NCBI GenBank assembly: GCA_942492055.1
Contig: CALODP010000015.1
Location: 62,001-126,000, forward strand
Length of the DNA: 64,000 nt
From: CALODP01 sp942492055
GTDB taxonomy: Bacteria; Bacteroidota; Ignavibacteria; Ignavibacteriales; Melioribacteraceae
Direction of reading: 5' to 3'
The number at the start of each line of letters is the position of its first letter. Position 1 is the first letter of the stretch. This document shows, piece by piece, positions 29,801 through 36,550 of the stretch. The notes beneath the pieces were generated by a model. The model saw only the letters and a program-made list of their open reading frames with translations. It did not search any database and was not told the DNA's origin. A program made the position numbers and the translations under genes.

Positions 29801-30070
29801 ATTCCGACCGAATTCTCAATGAGTCAAAACTATCCGAACCCGTTTAATCCGGTAACTACAATCAAATACGGATTGCCTGAATCTGCTTACGTAAAAGTGA
29901 CATTATTCGATGTACTTGGTAGAAAAGTGATGGTACTTGTAAACGGAAAGCAATCGGCCGGATATCATGATATTCAGCTAAACGCCTCACGTTTGAACAG
30001 CGGAGTTTACCTCTACACTATTCAGGCGGGCGAGTTTACGAAAACAAGAAAGATGATTTTACTCAAATAA
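23879..30070 (+). CDS. Giant T9SS cargo: GH5-like glycosidase fused to EEP phosphodiesterase, OB and carbohydrate-binding domains
   Basis: A 2063-residue protein. The frame opens at 23753, but the ATG at 23879 begins the signal peptide (MRKLTIVYLILFSMSCFAQ). Residues about 30-640 form a TIM-barrel glycosidase (LGFNLVRFHYFDKGWG; acid/base candidate in LEITNENWFF near 217; nucleophile candidate in ISEYNHPFP near 562). A CBM4/9-like domain is inserted at about 284-430. An EEP domain lies at about 1144-1420 (ISHNVEFGG, VIGFEEMHD, VGDMNF, SDHFPVVADFEI) and an OB-fold module at about 1440-1630 (ATVSGIVTVAGEFGGPAYIQ). A second CBM-like domain sits at 1727-1867, then a beta domain, then a T9SS type A tail (QNYPNPFNPVTTIKYG). 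It is a surface or secreted polymer-degrading enzyme; the substrate is unknown. Confidence 0.87.
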   Translation: MRKLTIVYLILFSMSCFAQSFSDGFNFFLPPYDTTSQEFLPKFPITEIGPTDFVSIDQNGDFSVNGKQIKFWANNITDASAFPAKDKAAEMAGRMRKLGFNLVRFHYFDKGWGSDPYIFTPGKSTRTLDPTNQDKMEYLINEFKQQGLYINMNLHVAREFVAADGVTHADSIYEFGKSVTLFDPHLIELQKEYARNLLTHVNPYTGLSLINDPVMAMLEITNENWFFLHWQNDLLKPYSQGGKLTDYHNDMLEEQWNDFLLDKYSTDAALNTAWGGTNPVDPSEILANKDFEEGTSPWSLGLYHSNSVATYTIDSNNPYSGTGCAKVEITSSSGVDYQLQLAARDRSVVAGRTYKVEFAAKSSNSEKMGFQVYKQSSPYTNYLNKEIQLTNQWQKFSFIFTAPETNNGEVQFTFMLGTNSGTFWFDEASFKECGTQGLYEGESLVSKSVHRMYRGEINEYTSERVRDLYEFFMKLQSDYYNEMYSYLKNDLGVKVPISGSNWYTGLPDMKLQNDLDYVDIHGYWDHPSDGKIYNSSMITYPKGSTISNAIGGHGVVGKPLTISEYNHPFPNRYQIEAGFFMAGYGSYNEVDAIMFFAASESTFWDADRMYSPFNTGRNNVLMSTMPSLGYAYRNGLISPANQEYVINFSEEDVYDSFINNGGFWMYPDDYPREKSAAYSIKTGTFDSQSSFDPSAIPAAVNPYTSDTGELIWDENGILKIVTDKFVGFVGQLNNYTNEQIGKVKILDADKFAGVTWLSLDDSKIEDSKKSLLTLGTRQQNTGMVWAGDNRSILDWGNEPTIIEPANVTLELAINADSIRVNRLDPEGKPDGIYNVYYPASPGKFNVILNQFSDKSLWYGIETEWVNDNIRFTSQIGGKCLKSGDAVELTWSGNTSGTFSLDYSTDGGSSWTNISSSIAGSSNSYNWVVPDLQANSCQIRLTASDNPGMPYYSSFFSISNKTKLTRIILDEEYEDWSEVPVLSGPKTSGLFNSFQAFNDEAFFFFRLNTNNDIILQKNNAVTLYMDTDNNPATGKSVNGIGAEIEFNCGERKGTAYYNGSQTAIGYPDLFMIVSPTISSRNFEVGIDRNSMIGGNKIFSANQIKIVVKDGNSSEVIPSATGAMTYTFGEYDFEDLPTYSIKKKSTDYLRVISHNVEFGGFFKAELKDKFERLYKAMNPDVIGFEEMHDNTTEQVVARMEEILPSPQGKSWNAAKVYDNIIATRYPIKAQYNCGPYANGAFVVDLRPDFDTDLLMIVAHPPCCENDPERQNEVDAIMQLINDAKTPGGTISVAENTPIVIVGDMNFVGLPNQLNTLLTGDISDEATFGSDFIPDWDGTDFEDSKPLVTNLPMTFTQGNGTYSGAFSKGRLDFCIYSGSVLNEKNCYVFYTHSMPADTLTKYGLQIGDTEGASDHFPVVADFEIVRPVEPEDILRLRKNDSNGEPLMKGQTATVSGIVTVAGEFGGPAYIQDDQAGVAIYGADYMSAITTGDSVTIVGSVVCYKGLTEVSHVAGSSIKVHKNTAVPAPLVTTISSINNQQWNGTELLEARLVRLDNIRIIGTGQFGANMNYPVTDGTDTLTFRIDNNTDLVGKDIPQKMISVVGVVGQFCFNAPYSTGYQLFPRSSNDIITEANLTLISPKGGDELKGGSLFGIVWEASLIEKVNICFSEDFGQTWEQITADFDASKKQFLWGVPNRDLRNCKIKIYDYPDSSVTAITATPFRIVKSFEDNMIVNGDFTGGMGNWSTFIHESANASVNVVERKLHADITNGGTATWNVQLIQHNINMEQGNKYQIMLDASASANRDLTVAVSQDGGSYTEYGKKLLKLSTNTQTFSFDFEMTNSTDANARFVIEMGASNNSVVLDNIVMLKKEIEKSIEITSIDSGDVLEMGKVHMLQWTCDGVQKVNISLSTNGGVSWETVKNDVNASTGSYIWAIPNTSPSKTCQIKIEDVDGGAIAISELFELKLAVGVDDLEEIPTEFSMSQNYPNPFNPVTTIKYGLPESAYVKVTLFDVLGRKVMVLVNGKQSAGYHDIQLNASRLNSGVYLYTIQAGEFTKTRKMILLK

Positions 30071-30091
30071 ATTATTTTATCAAGGAGAAAG

Positions 30092-31006
30092 ATGAAGCGA
30101 CTAGCAGTAATTCTTCTTGCCTTTGGTTTTACGATGTACGGGCAAGTTAAGAAAGTGGAGAAGTTAATTGATGCTGAAGATGGCAGATTCTATTACGCGA
30201 AGTTTAGTCCGAACGGAAAGGATATTTTATTAACTTCCGAAAATTATAAGGGGTTATGGCTCTATGAAACGGAAAGTAAGCAATTATTAAATATCACTGA
30301 CGAAGAAGGGGCCGGATATGAGCCGGCCTTCACAGAGAAGGGAGAAACAGTTGTTTACAGAACAAGCTATTTCAAAAATATGATGAGATATTCGTCATTA
30401 AAGATGAAGAAATTGAAAGAAGCAAAAACCGAAGTATTGGAAAAGGAAGCTCGAGATGTTCTTCCTCCGATCTCTTTGGGGGACGGAGCTATTCTTTACA
30501 AGAAAGGGAATCAATTCAAATTAAAGGAAAGCGCGAGAAGACTTAACAAAGGAACGAAAGCAAACGATGTGGCTGTCTATATTGAGGAGCAAAAAATTGT
30601 CCTTTATAACAACGGCACGGAAAAAATATTAGCCCCGTTGGGGGAGGGAAACTATATCTGGCCTTCCGTTTCTCCTGATAAGGAATATATTCTTTTTACA
30701 TTCCCGGGCAAAGGAACATATATATGTGATTTGACCGGAAAGATTATCTCTTCCTTAGGGGAGGCAAACGCTCCCGAGTGGTCAAACGATGGCAAGTGGA
30801 TCGTTTGTATGAAAGATATGGATGACGGACATGTTGTCACCTCCAGCGATATATTTGTCAAATCCTTTGACGGAAAGATAGAGTATAAGCTGACTGACAC
30901 CAAGGATGCCCACGAAATGTATCCTGTTTGGTCTCCGGTCGAACAGAGGGTTATATACAATACCACAAATGGTAGTATTTATCAAATTGAATTAGATATT
31001 GAATAG
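30092..31006 (+). CDS. Exported TolB-like (WD40/PD40) beta-propeller protein
   Basis: A 304-residue protein with signal peptide (MKRLAVILLAFGFTMYGQ) behind an AAGGAGAA ribosome site, 22 bases after the giant cargo gene. Repeated blades show PD40-type motifs: FYYAKFSPNGKDILLTSE, YIWPSVSPDKEYILFTF, APEWSNDGKWIVCMKD and MYPVWSPVEQRVIYN. It is probably a periplasmic or surface scaffold or sensor. It lies between two T9SS cargo genes in one direction with short gaps, so it may be co-transcribed. No catalytic residues are recognised. Confidence 0.82.
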   Translation: MKRLAVILLAFGFTMYGQVKKVEKLIDAEDGRFYYAKFSPNGKDILLTSENYKGLWLYETESKQLLNITDEEGAGYEPAFTEKGETVVYRTSYFKNMMRYSSLKMKKLKEAKTEVLEKEARDVLPPISLGDGAILYKKGNQFKLKESARRLNKGTKANDVAVYIEEQKIVLYNNGTEKILAPLGEGNYIWPSVSPDKEYILFTFPGKGTYICDLTGKIISSLGEANAPEWSNDGKWIVCMKDMDDGHVVTSSDIFVKSFDGKIEYKLTDTKDAHEMYPVWSPVEQRVIYNTTNGSIYQIELDIE

Positions 31007-31017
31007 GAGCTGAGAAA

Positions 31018-33426
31018 ATGAAAAATAAATATATTCTATTTACTGTTATGTTTTTCATCTTTGGCGCTCTTTATGCTCAGAGTTTATCCGGAATAAAAAT
31101 CTGTATCGATCCCGGGCATGGCGGATTTACAAGTAACGACCGCCATATGCCTGAAGTTGGATTTTGGGAATCACAAAGTAACATGGAGAAGGCTCTCTAT
31201 TTGGAGGCGCTCCTTAAAGAACATGGAGCCACAGTTTATTTAACCCGTCACGCTAATAACAGCGAGGCTGATGATATTTCACTTTCGGCCCGTTCCGAGA
31301 TTGCTAACACGAATAATGTAGATTACTTCCATTCTATCCATTCTAACGCGACCGGAAGCAGTGTTAGAAGAAATTCGGTATTAATACTCTTTAGAGGATA
31401 TGATAATAGTCCGGTTTACCCGGCATCAAAGGAATTCGGTCTTCATTGTTTCAAAAAACTGACGGAAACCAATAAGATTATATGGACATATAGTTGGGAT
31501 AATGTAAGAGGCGACTGGTCATTTTATCCGGATTGGAATCTATCCGGACTTGGAGTATTAAGACGTCTTACAATGCCGGGGACTCTCTCCGAAGGGTCAC
31601 ATCATGATTATCTTCCCGAAACATGGAGATTGATGAATCCCGAGTACAAAAAGCATGAAGCATGGGGACTCTTAAGATCATTCCTCGCATTCTATAAAAA
31701 GGAACCGTTGAAGACCGGTATAATATGCGGGGTTTTAAGAAATATTTTCGATAAAGTTCCTGCCGAATATCAGCCACTTTCCGGAACTAATGATGATAAG
31801 AAACCGATTAACGGAATAAAAGTAACACTTCAGCCTGGCAATCTTGTTTATCACGGGGATGATATGAATAACGGATACTATATGTTCGATAATCTTCAGC
31901 CGGGTAAATATAAGTTATATTTCGAAGCGATAAACTATGCCACTGATTCTGCTGAGGTTACTGTTACCGCTAATAAGTCGGTTCATGTCGATAAGTTTTT
32001 AGCATATGATCCGAATCCTAATAATCCTACGATAGTCTCTTACTCTCCCCAAAACGGTGCTAAGGCTGTTAGCAATTTCGAAGAAATAGCTATCGATTTT
32101 GATATTATGATGAACACAGCTTTAACAGAAGGGGCATTCACTATTTCACCGGAAGTTACTGGTACTTTCAAGTGGGAAAATTATCAAAGGAGAATGGTAT
32201 TTGTTCCTTCGGTTCAATGTACTCCGGGTGAAGAGTATACTGTTTCAATTTCTACCGAAGCCGAAACTTACTTCAATAAAAAGTTAGAGAATCCTTTAAC
32301 TTTTAAGTACACAACAAGAGATGAAATGAAGCTTCTTTCTCAATATCCGATAGACGGTGACGAAGATATAAGTACTACTGTCTCTATTCATGTAGCCTTT
32401 GATGCTCCTGTAAAAGCTAGTACTCTTGGCAAGAATTTTTCATTTGTTAAAAAGGATGGCTCCAGTGTTTCAATCAAGGTTGATCTGACTGCTTACGCAA
32501 AAGGAAAAGTAATATTCGAGCCGAAAAATCCTCTTGAAAACGACACGGAGTATACGGTAACCTTTAAGAGTGGTGTCGGTGATGTTGAGGGACTTACTTA
32601 CGGGAAAGATATTGTTATAAACTTCAGAACCGAAAAGGGAGGTATCAATAATGGTGTTCTTGTTAACGATTTCGAAGATATCAGCCTATGGAAAAATCCA
32701 GTAACCGATCCGATGTCGAAAGGCCTGATTGCAGACGCAACAAGTCTTATGATCGATGATAGCAGAAAGTATAACGGTAACGCTTCGGCAAAACTTTCCT
32801 ATTCATTTAACCAGGATGACGCCTATTGTATGATGAAATCAACTGCTCCTGCAGAAGTAGGGACCGGTGTTTCATCGCAATTCGGAATTCGGATCTATGG
32901 CGAGTTATCCGGAAACGTTTTGGAATATTGGTTCACAAATTCGCAGAACCAGGATGTAGTCGTGACTGTTGATACTCTTAACTGGACCGGATGGAAATTC
33001 AAATCGATTAATCTTACTGAAGCTGATAATTCAGGCAAAGCTAAGTTTTTGGGGATTGGAATAAAGAAAGCTGCAAACGGATTGACCTTCGGAGTTGTTA
33101 ATTTCGACGAAGCGAAATGTGATTTTGTTACTTCAGTTCAAAACGAAGATAAAGCAATCCCTTCATCGTACGCACTTGCGCAAAATTATCCTAACCCGTT
33201 TAACCCGACAACGGTAATAAGCTACCAATTGCCGAAAGCCGGAAAAGTCAGCCTTAAAGTCTATGATGTATTAGGTAAAGAAGTAGCTACCCTCGTAAAC
33301 GATGTAAAACAGAGCGGAAGCTACCAAATAAATTTCGACGCCTCTAATCTGGCCAGCGGCGTTTACATCTACACAATCCGCGCGAACGATTATATCTCAT
33401 CAAAGAAAATGTTATTAATCAAATAA
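31018..33426 (+). CDS. T9SS-exported N-acetylmuramoyl-L-alanine amidase
   Basis: An 802-residue protein with signal peptide (MKNKYILFTVMFFIFGALYA). Residues about 25-225 are an Amidase_3 zinc hydrolase: ICIDPGHGGF (first His), Glu in GFWESQSNMEKA, YLTRHANNSE and YFHSIHSNATG (second His). A carboxypeptidase-regulatory-like domain follows (YYMFDNLQPGKYKLYFEA), then two Ig-like SbsA-type modules (SPQNGAKAVSNFEEIAIDF and QYPIDGDEDISTTVSIHV), a jelly-roll module and a T9SS type A tail (QNYPNPFNPTTVISYQ). It cleaves the stem peptide from muramic acid in peptidoglycan. Export outside the cell suggests an attack on other cells' walls or released wall fragments, which is inference. Confidence 0.9.
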   Translation: MKNKYILFTVMFFIFGALYAQSLSGIKICIDPGHGGFTSNDRHMPEVGFWESQSNMEKALYLEALLKEHGATVYLTRHANNSEADDISLSARSEIANTNNVDYFHSIHSNATGSSVRRNSVLILFRGYDNSPVYPASKEFGLHCFKKLTETNKIIWTYSWDNVRGDWSFYPDWNLSGLGVLRRLTMPGTLSEGSHHDYLPETWRLMNPEYKKHEAWGLLRSFLAFYKKEPLKTGIICGVLRNIFDKVPAEYQPLSGTNDDKKPINGIKVTLQPGNLVYHGDDMNNGYYMFDNLQPGKYKLYFEAINYATDSAEVTVTANKSVHVDKFLAYDPNPNNPTIVSYSPQNGAKAVSNFEEIAIDFDIMMNTALTEGAFTISPEVTGTFKWENYQRRMVFVPSVQCTPGEEYTVSISTEAETYFNKKLENPLTFKYTTRDEMKLLSQYPIDGDEDISTTVSIHVAFDAPVKASTLGKNFSFVKKDGSSVSIKVDLTAYAKGKVIFEPKNPLENDTEYTVTFKSGVGDVEGLTYGKDIVINFRTEKGGINNGVLVNDFEDISLWKNPVTDPMSKGLIADATSLMIDDSRKYNGNASAKLSYSFNQDDAYCMMKSTAPAEVGTGVSSQFGIRIYGELSGNVLEYWFTNSQNQDVVVTVDTLNWTGWKFKSINLTEADNSGKAKFLGIGIKKAANGLTFGVVNFDEAKCDFVTSVQNEDKAIPSSYALAQNYPNPFNPTTVISYQLPKAGKVSLKVYDVLGKEVATLVNDVKQSGSYQINFDASNLASGVYIYTIRANDYISSKKMLLIK

Positions 33427-33435
33427 GCATACAAA

Positions 33436-33457
33436 AAGAGGGACGCAAGTCCCTCTT
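33436..33457. terminator. Perfect hairpin after the amidase gene
   Basis: AAGAGGGAC and GTCCCTCTT form a nine-bp stem closed by a GCAA (GNRA) loop. It starts ten bases after the amidase stop. There is no T-run on the plus side, and five A precede it, so it may work as a terminator in either direction. Confidence 0.6.
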
Positions 33458-33493
33458 ACCATATCAATAGAAAATAATTGCTTAAAATAATTC

Positions 33494-33545
33494 AGCTCCG
33501 GAGGAACGATATGCCTGTTAGCTCCGGATGGAGCGACATCTCTTT
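33494..33545 (+). repeat. Two imperfect 26-bp direct repeats beginning AGCTCCGG
   Basis: Units start at 33494 and 33520, each with AGCTCCGG followed by an AGGAACGATAT- or TGGAGCGACAT-like segment. They stand just upstream of the RHS remnant. They look like copies of a dispersed intergenic repeat, which a whole-genome view would confirm. Confidence 0.5.
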
Positions 33546-33610
33546 TTTCTCCCCAACTAACCGAAAATATTAATATATTTATCAAAGGATAAACTAACAC
33601 AGTTCTTTGA

Positions 33611-34331
33611 AAGAATAACGGTAACTCCTCGGAGAACAAATACAAATACAACGGAAAAGAATACGAAACCGTTGGGGGACTCAACTGGTTCGATTACGGC
33701 GCAAGATACTACGCGGAACGACCCCGACGTTCTTTGGCGGGGAATCCCCCAACTCGGGCGTTGGCACGCTGTGGATCCTTTAGCGGAATCGTATGGATTT
33801 TGGAGTCCATATAATTATTGTATGAGTAATCCGGTTCGATTTATTGATATAATGGGAATGGGATCCGGTGAAAGTGATGCGTGTGATAATGAACTCGAGA
33901 TAACAAGAGATTATGACCAATCTTTCGTTGAAAGTATTTTATATTCTATTCAGTATTTCTTCGGAGTATTAGAGAAACCCAAAGCTGTTGCTAAGGAAGT
34001 TGCAGATAAAGTAGAGGAAGTGGTTGACGCTGCTGAAATAGTATATGAAAACGGGAAAATCATAAAAGAAATCGGAGACGCAACCAGCCCTGAGCAACTT
34101 TCTAAATCGGAAAATGCAAAAGAATTGAAATATGATATAACTAAGCAGAAAGAAATAGCACTAAACAATATTCCTACTGTTAACAAGGTTAACTATGCTT
34201 ATTTGGATACAGTTGCCAAAAAGATGATGGGAAATGAGAAAACAATATACAAAGATAAAAGCTGGAAATATTGTGAAGTAATAGATTCAGTAACCGGAAA
34301 GTCAAGTTATGTTATTAAACCTATAGACTAA
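33611..34331 (+). pseudogene. RHS-family C-terminal tip, frameshifted remnant
   Basis: From 33611 one frame reads typical RHS core residues (KYKYNGKEYETVGGLNWFDY, then GARYY) and then loses register. A second frame, open from 33672 to the stop at 34331, resumes with LGRWHAVDPLAESYGFWSPY, NYCMSNPVRFIDIMGM and a unique tail. Between GARYY and GRWH there are 43 bases where intact RHS proteins usually have four or five codons. The excess, about 31 bases, contains CCCCG/CGGGG inverted segments and shifts the frame. The long upstream RHS barrel is absent. The unique tail of about 150 residues, rich in Lys and Glu, is the position where RHS proteins carry a variable toxin domain; I do not recognise it. 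Confidence 0.75.
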
Positions 34332-34346
34332 GGCTGTGAGTAAAAA

Positions 34347-35066
34347 ATGAGACAAGTATTATTGATATTTCTTTTATTTTTAATTGGGTGTTCAATTAAA
34401 GATACTAAAGAGCAATCTTCTCAATTATTCAGAAACGACTTGTTAAATAATCTGTTTTACAATGGAGAAAAGCTAGTAGAAGAAAAAAAAGCTGAGATGG
34501 CACTAAAAAATTTTCGAACAGTTTTTGATTACTGTTATGAAGATGAGAGAGTATTAATCTATAGAATAATATCTGAAATATATTATGCAATGGGAGACTA
34601 TGATTCACTATTAGTCTATTCCGATAAGATGCATGCTTTTAACAAGACAGAAGTAACAGTATATTATAATAAGGTGAAAGCATATTTGAAAACCTCAAAA
34701 GTCGATAGTGCATTGGTGAATGTTGAGAAATTTCTTAATATGTATCCTCAAAAGGATAAAAACTACCTTGATGGAATAAAACTACGAGGATTACTTTATT
34801 TATTAACTTCAAATAAGACTAAAGCAATAAAGGATTTGAAAGAAGCATCTCTCTTCGAAACTGAAGTAAAAAAGAATAGTAATAATGTATTTGATAGATA
34901 TATTTTTTACTACTATCATCTATTGAATAAAGCGGATTCTGCAAAAAAATATTATTATAGATTGTCGACAGAAAACGATACGGGATTCACTGCATTTGGG
35001 ATCCAACGTAATTTGAAATTCGATTCAACTTATATGAAAAGAATAATCGAGAAGTATGAAAAATAG
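34347..35066 (+). CDS. TPR-like lipoprotein next to RHS tip, possible immunity protein
   Basis: A 239-residue protein with signal peptide and lipobox (LLIFLLFLIGC, Cys at about 15). The rest is helical with TPR-like pairs (AEMALKNFRTVFDYCYED, SEIYYAMGDYDSLLVYSDKM, VTVYYNKVKAYLKTSKVDSA, TKAIKDLKEASLFE). It starts 15 bases after the RHS remnant. The local DNA is richer in A and T than the core genes, consistent with transfer. Genes directly after RHS tips often encode immunity proteins, and lipoproteins are used when the toxin acts in the envelope. That role is inference from position only. Confidence 0.7.
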   Translation: MRQVLLIFLLFLIGCSIKDTKEQSSQLFRNDLLNNLFYNGEKLVEEKKAEMALKNFRTVFDYCYEDERVLIYRIISEIYYAMGDYDSLLVYSDKMHAFNKTEVTVYYNKVKAYLKTSKVDSALVNVEKFLNMYPQKDKNYLDGIKLRGLLYLLTSNKTKAIKDLKEASLFETEVKKNSNNVFDRYIFYYYHLLNKADSAKKYYYRLSTENDTGFTAFGIQRNLKFDSTYMKRIIEKYEK

Positions 35067-35155
35067 ACGATATTTGCATTTTTTTTGTTAGTTCAAGTCC
35101 ATAGTGTTACATACTATAAACAAATTGTTCAAAATAGTATTAGAAAATAAAGTTG

Positions 35156-35183
35156 TTTCCCCCGAGCAACCGCTCGGGGGAAA
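35156..35183. terminator. Strong 12-bp hairpin
   Basis: TTTCCCCCGAGC pairs perfectly with GCTCGGGGGAAA across an AACC loop. It lies 90 bases after the lipoprotein stop. The following bases are not T-rich, so it may be a terminator without a T-run or a structured repeat element. Confidence 0.6.
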
Positions 35184-35505
35184 TACATCCTAACCATCGG
35201 AATCCTCACCCTTCTCCGGATAAGCAATGCTGTCAACTTATAGGAAATAATTAAGTTTTGAAGCACGTACTAAGGTTAAGAAAAGAAGTTATAATTTTTC
35301 GAAAACCCGAATTTCTCGCCAAACATGCTTGAATGTTTCATAATTAGTAGAAAACCAAATCGGAATGCCAAAATATCCGCAAAATTGACATTTTTGCTCA
35401 AAATTGAAGACTAATCTTCGATAAATCATGATGTTCATATATTAACTGACCATTTCCCCTCGAAAATTGTCCTTTTGAGTAAAAAATAACACATAGAGGA
35501 TTGAA
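35184..35505. other. AT-rich non-coding stretch before array B
   Basis: About 320 bases with no plausible gene. Short segments rich in AAAACC and AAAATTGA recur loosely and might be decayed repeat units, but I cannot phase them with confidence. Confidence 0.4.
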
Positions 35506-35674
35506 AGCGACCTAAACGATTTGGAATGTGACGAAAACGTGGGAAAAGTGACCAAAACGCGGAAAAAATGATTTCTATGATTTTAAAATGACCGATTATG
35601 CTTGGAAAATCACCCGATACGCTTTAAAAATGGCAAAAACGCATAAAATGTAATTATTACGTATAAAAAATGAT

Positions 35675-35690
35675 TATTGACCGGTCAATA
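35675..35690. repeat. 16-bp perfect palindrome at the centre of array B
   Basis: TATTGACCGGTCAATA is fully self-complementary and sits exactly where unit orientation reverses. It could be a dimeric protein-binding site or a cruciform centre; nothing in the sequence decides which. Confidence 0.85.
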
Positions 35691-35708
35691 GTCTTATTTT
35701 TCTCGTTT

Positions 35709-35879
35709 TTATGACTTTTTTTTCCGTTTGTGCGATTTTCTTTGACAAAAAGTCACTTTTTCTGCCACATGTGTTGTTTTCCAAGCGTAAGACCTCATAT
35801 TTTTTCTGTTTTCGTCACTTTCCGGACGTATTTGCCATTTTAATTCCGTAATAATGAGACGGTTATTCGTTTGTGTCAT
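35709..35879 (-). CDS. Possible 56-residue heptad-repeat peptide within array B
   Basis: An ATG-to-TAA frame on the minus strand lying wholly in the right arm. It encodes a basic peptide starting MTQTNNRLIITELK and ending in a Lys/Arg-rich tail (HKRKKKS). Because the array period is close to seven codons, any open frame through it will look like heptads, so the reading frame alone is weak proof. There is no clear ribosome site beyond an A-rich stretch. The motif SYAWK is mirrored by DYAWK in the opposite arm. Confidence 0.25.
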   Translation of the reverse strand: MTQTNNRLIITELKWQIRPESDENRKNMRSYAWKTTHVAEKVTFCQRKSHKRKKKS

Positions 35880-35960
35880 TTTTTTCTCGTAAGTATGAGA
35901 TTATTGCTTGTCGGTGTAAAATTAAAAGCGTTTTTGTCACTTTCCACTTCGTTAACGTCC

Positions 35961-36550
35961 GATTATTTCGGCTTTTGGTTCTTCCGGTAGTTTTATGCCT
36001 TCTCATTATTCGTTTCTCTATTTTTGGGGGGGGATTTGTGTCGTTTATCTGAAACTAATCCGGATTATTTATAACAAAAAGGGAATAGGGACACGAAAAC
36101 TACGCGCGTCAATGTTAAAAGAACAACAACATTTACTGAGAAAAAGGAGAATAAAAAAGAGTACGGAACAAACAATACGGGAGCTGAAGTCAATGTAAAG
36201 AGTAGAGGAGATTAATGCAAAGAAATTAATCATTTTATTTTTGGGTTTTAGGTTTCCTTTACCCTGCCGAAAGAGGCATAAATAAGTCGTCGTAATAATT
36301 GCTTCCCTTTTACGCTATTCTATTTGGAAAACATGAATTTCTGAGATTCTAATCTTATTCTAGAGCAGAAACCTCTTTCTCTTTCTTAATACTCTCTCCC
36401 GCAAGTTTTTCGAGATGGTTTTTGTATCTTTCTTTGAATTCCATTATTTGAGATTCTCTTAATTCTCTTCATGTTTAGTGTTTAATTGGCATTCTCGAAT
36501 TATTATAAAAGATTGCAATCTTAATTAAAGAAATAATATATTTGTGTAGT
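35961..36550. other. Intergenic region between array B and darT
   Basis: About 590 bases with no gene that I trust. An open frame at 35995-36198 starts in a run of seven G and shows no family resemblance. On the minus strand 36355-36444 an ATG frame encodes a 29-residue Lys/Glu-rich helix (MEFKERYKNHLEKLAGESI), perhaps a gene remnant. The AT-rich end before 36551 must hold the darT promoter, but no clear motif is seen. Confidence 0.4.

Larger units (their letters stand above)
35506..35960. repeat. Two-armed inverted array B of degenerate ~21-bp units
   Basis: Left arm (35506-35674): eight units of 18-22 bases, mostly 20 or 21, with plus-strand consensus near GTGACNAAAACGNGGAAAA. Unit starts are 35506, 35527, 35548, 35568, 35588, 35609, 35630 and 35648. 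Right arm (35691-35960): about 13 units carrying the reverse complement, seen as repeated TTTTGTCACTTTCC-like blocks. The arms flank a perfect 16-bp palindrome at 35675-35690. Parts of each arm can be read as heptads: MTDYAWK at 35588 on plus, and MRSYAWK within the minus-strand ORF 35709-35879. No mobile-element gene is present. The function is unknown. Confidence 0.8.

Noticed and set aside
35506..35960. Mobile-element terminal inverted repeats
   Set aside because: The arms are internally tandem and face each other across a palindrome with no transposase or cargo between them.
35995..36198. Open frame of 67 residues, partly basic
   Set aside because: It starts among low-complexity sequence, passes through a run of seven G, has no ribosome site and no family resemblance.
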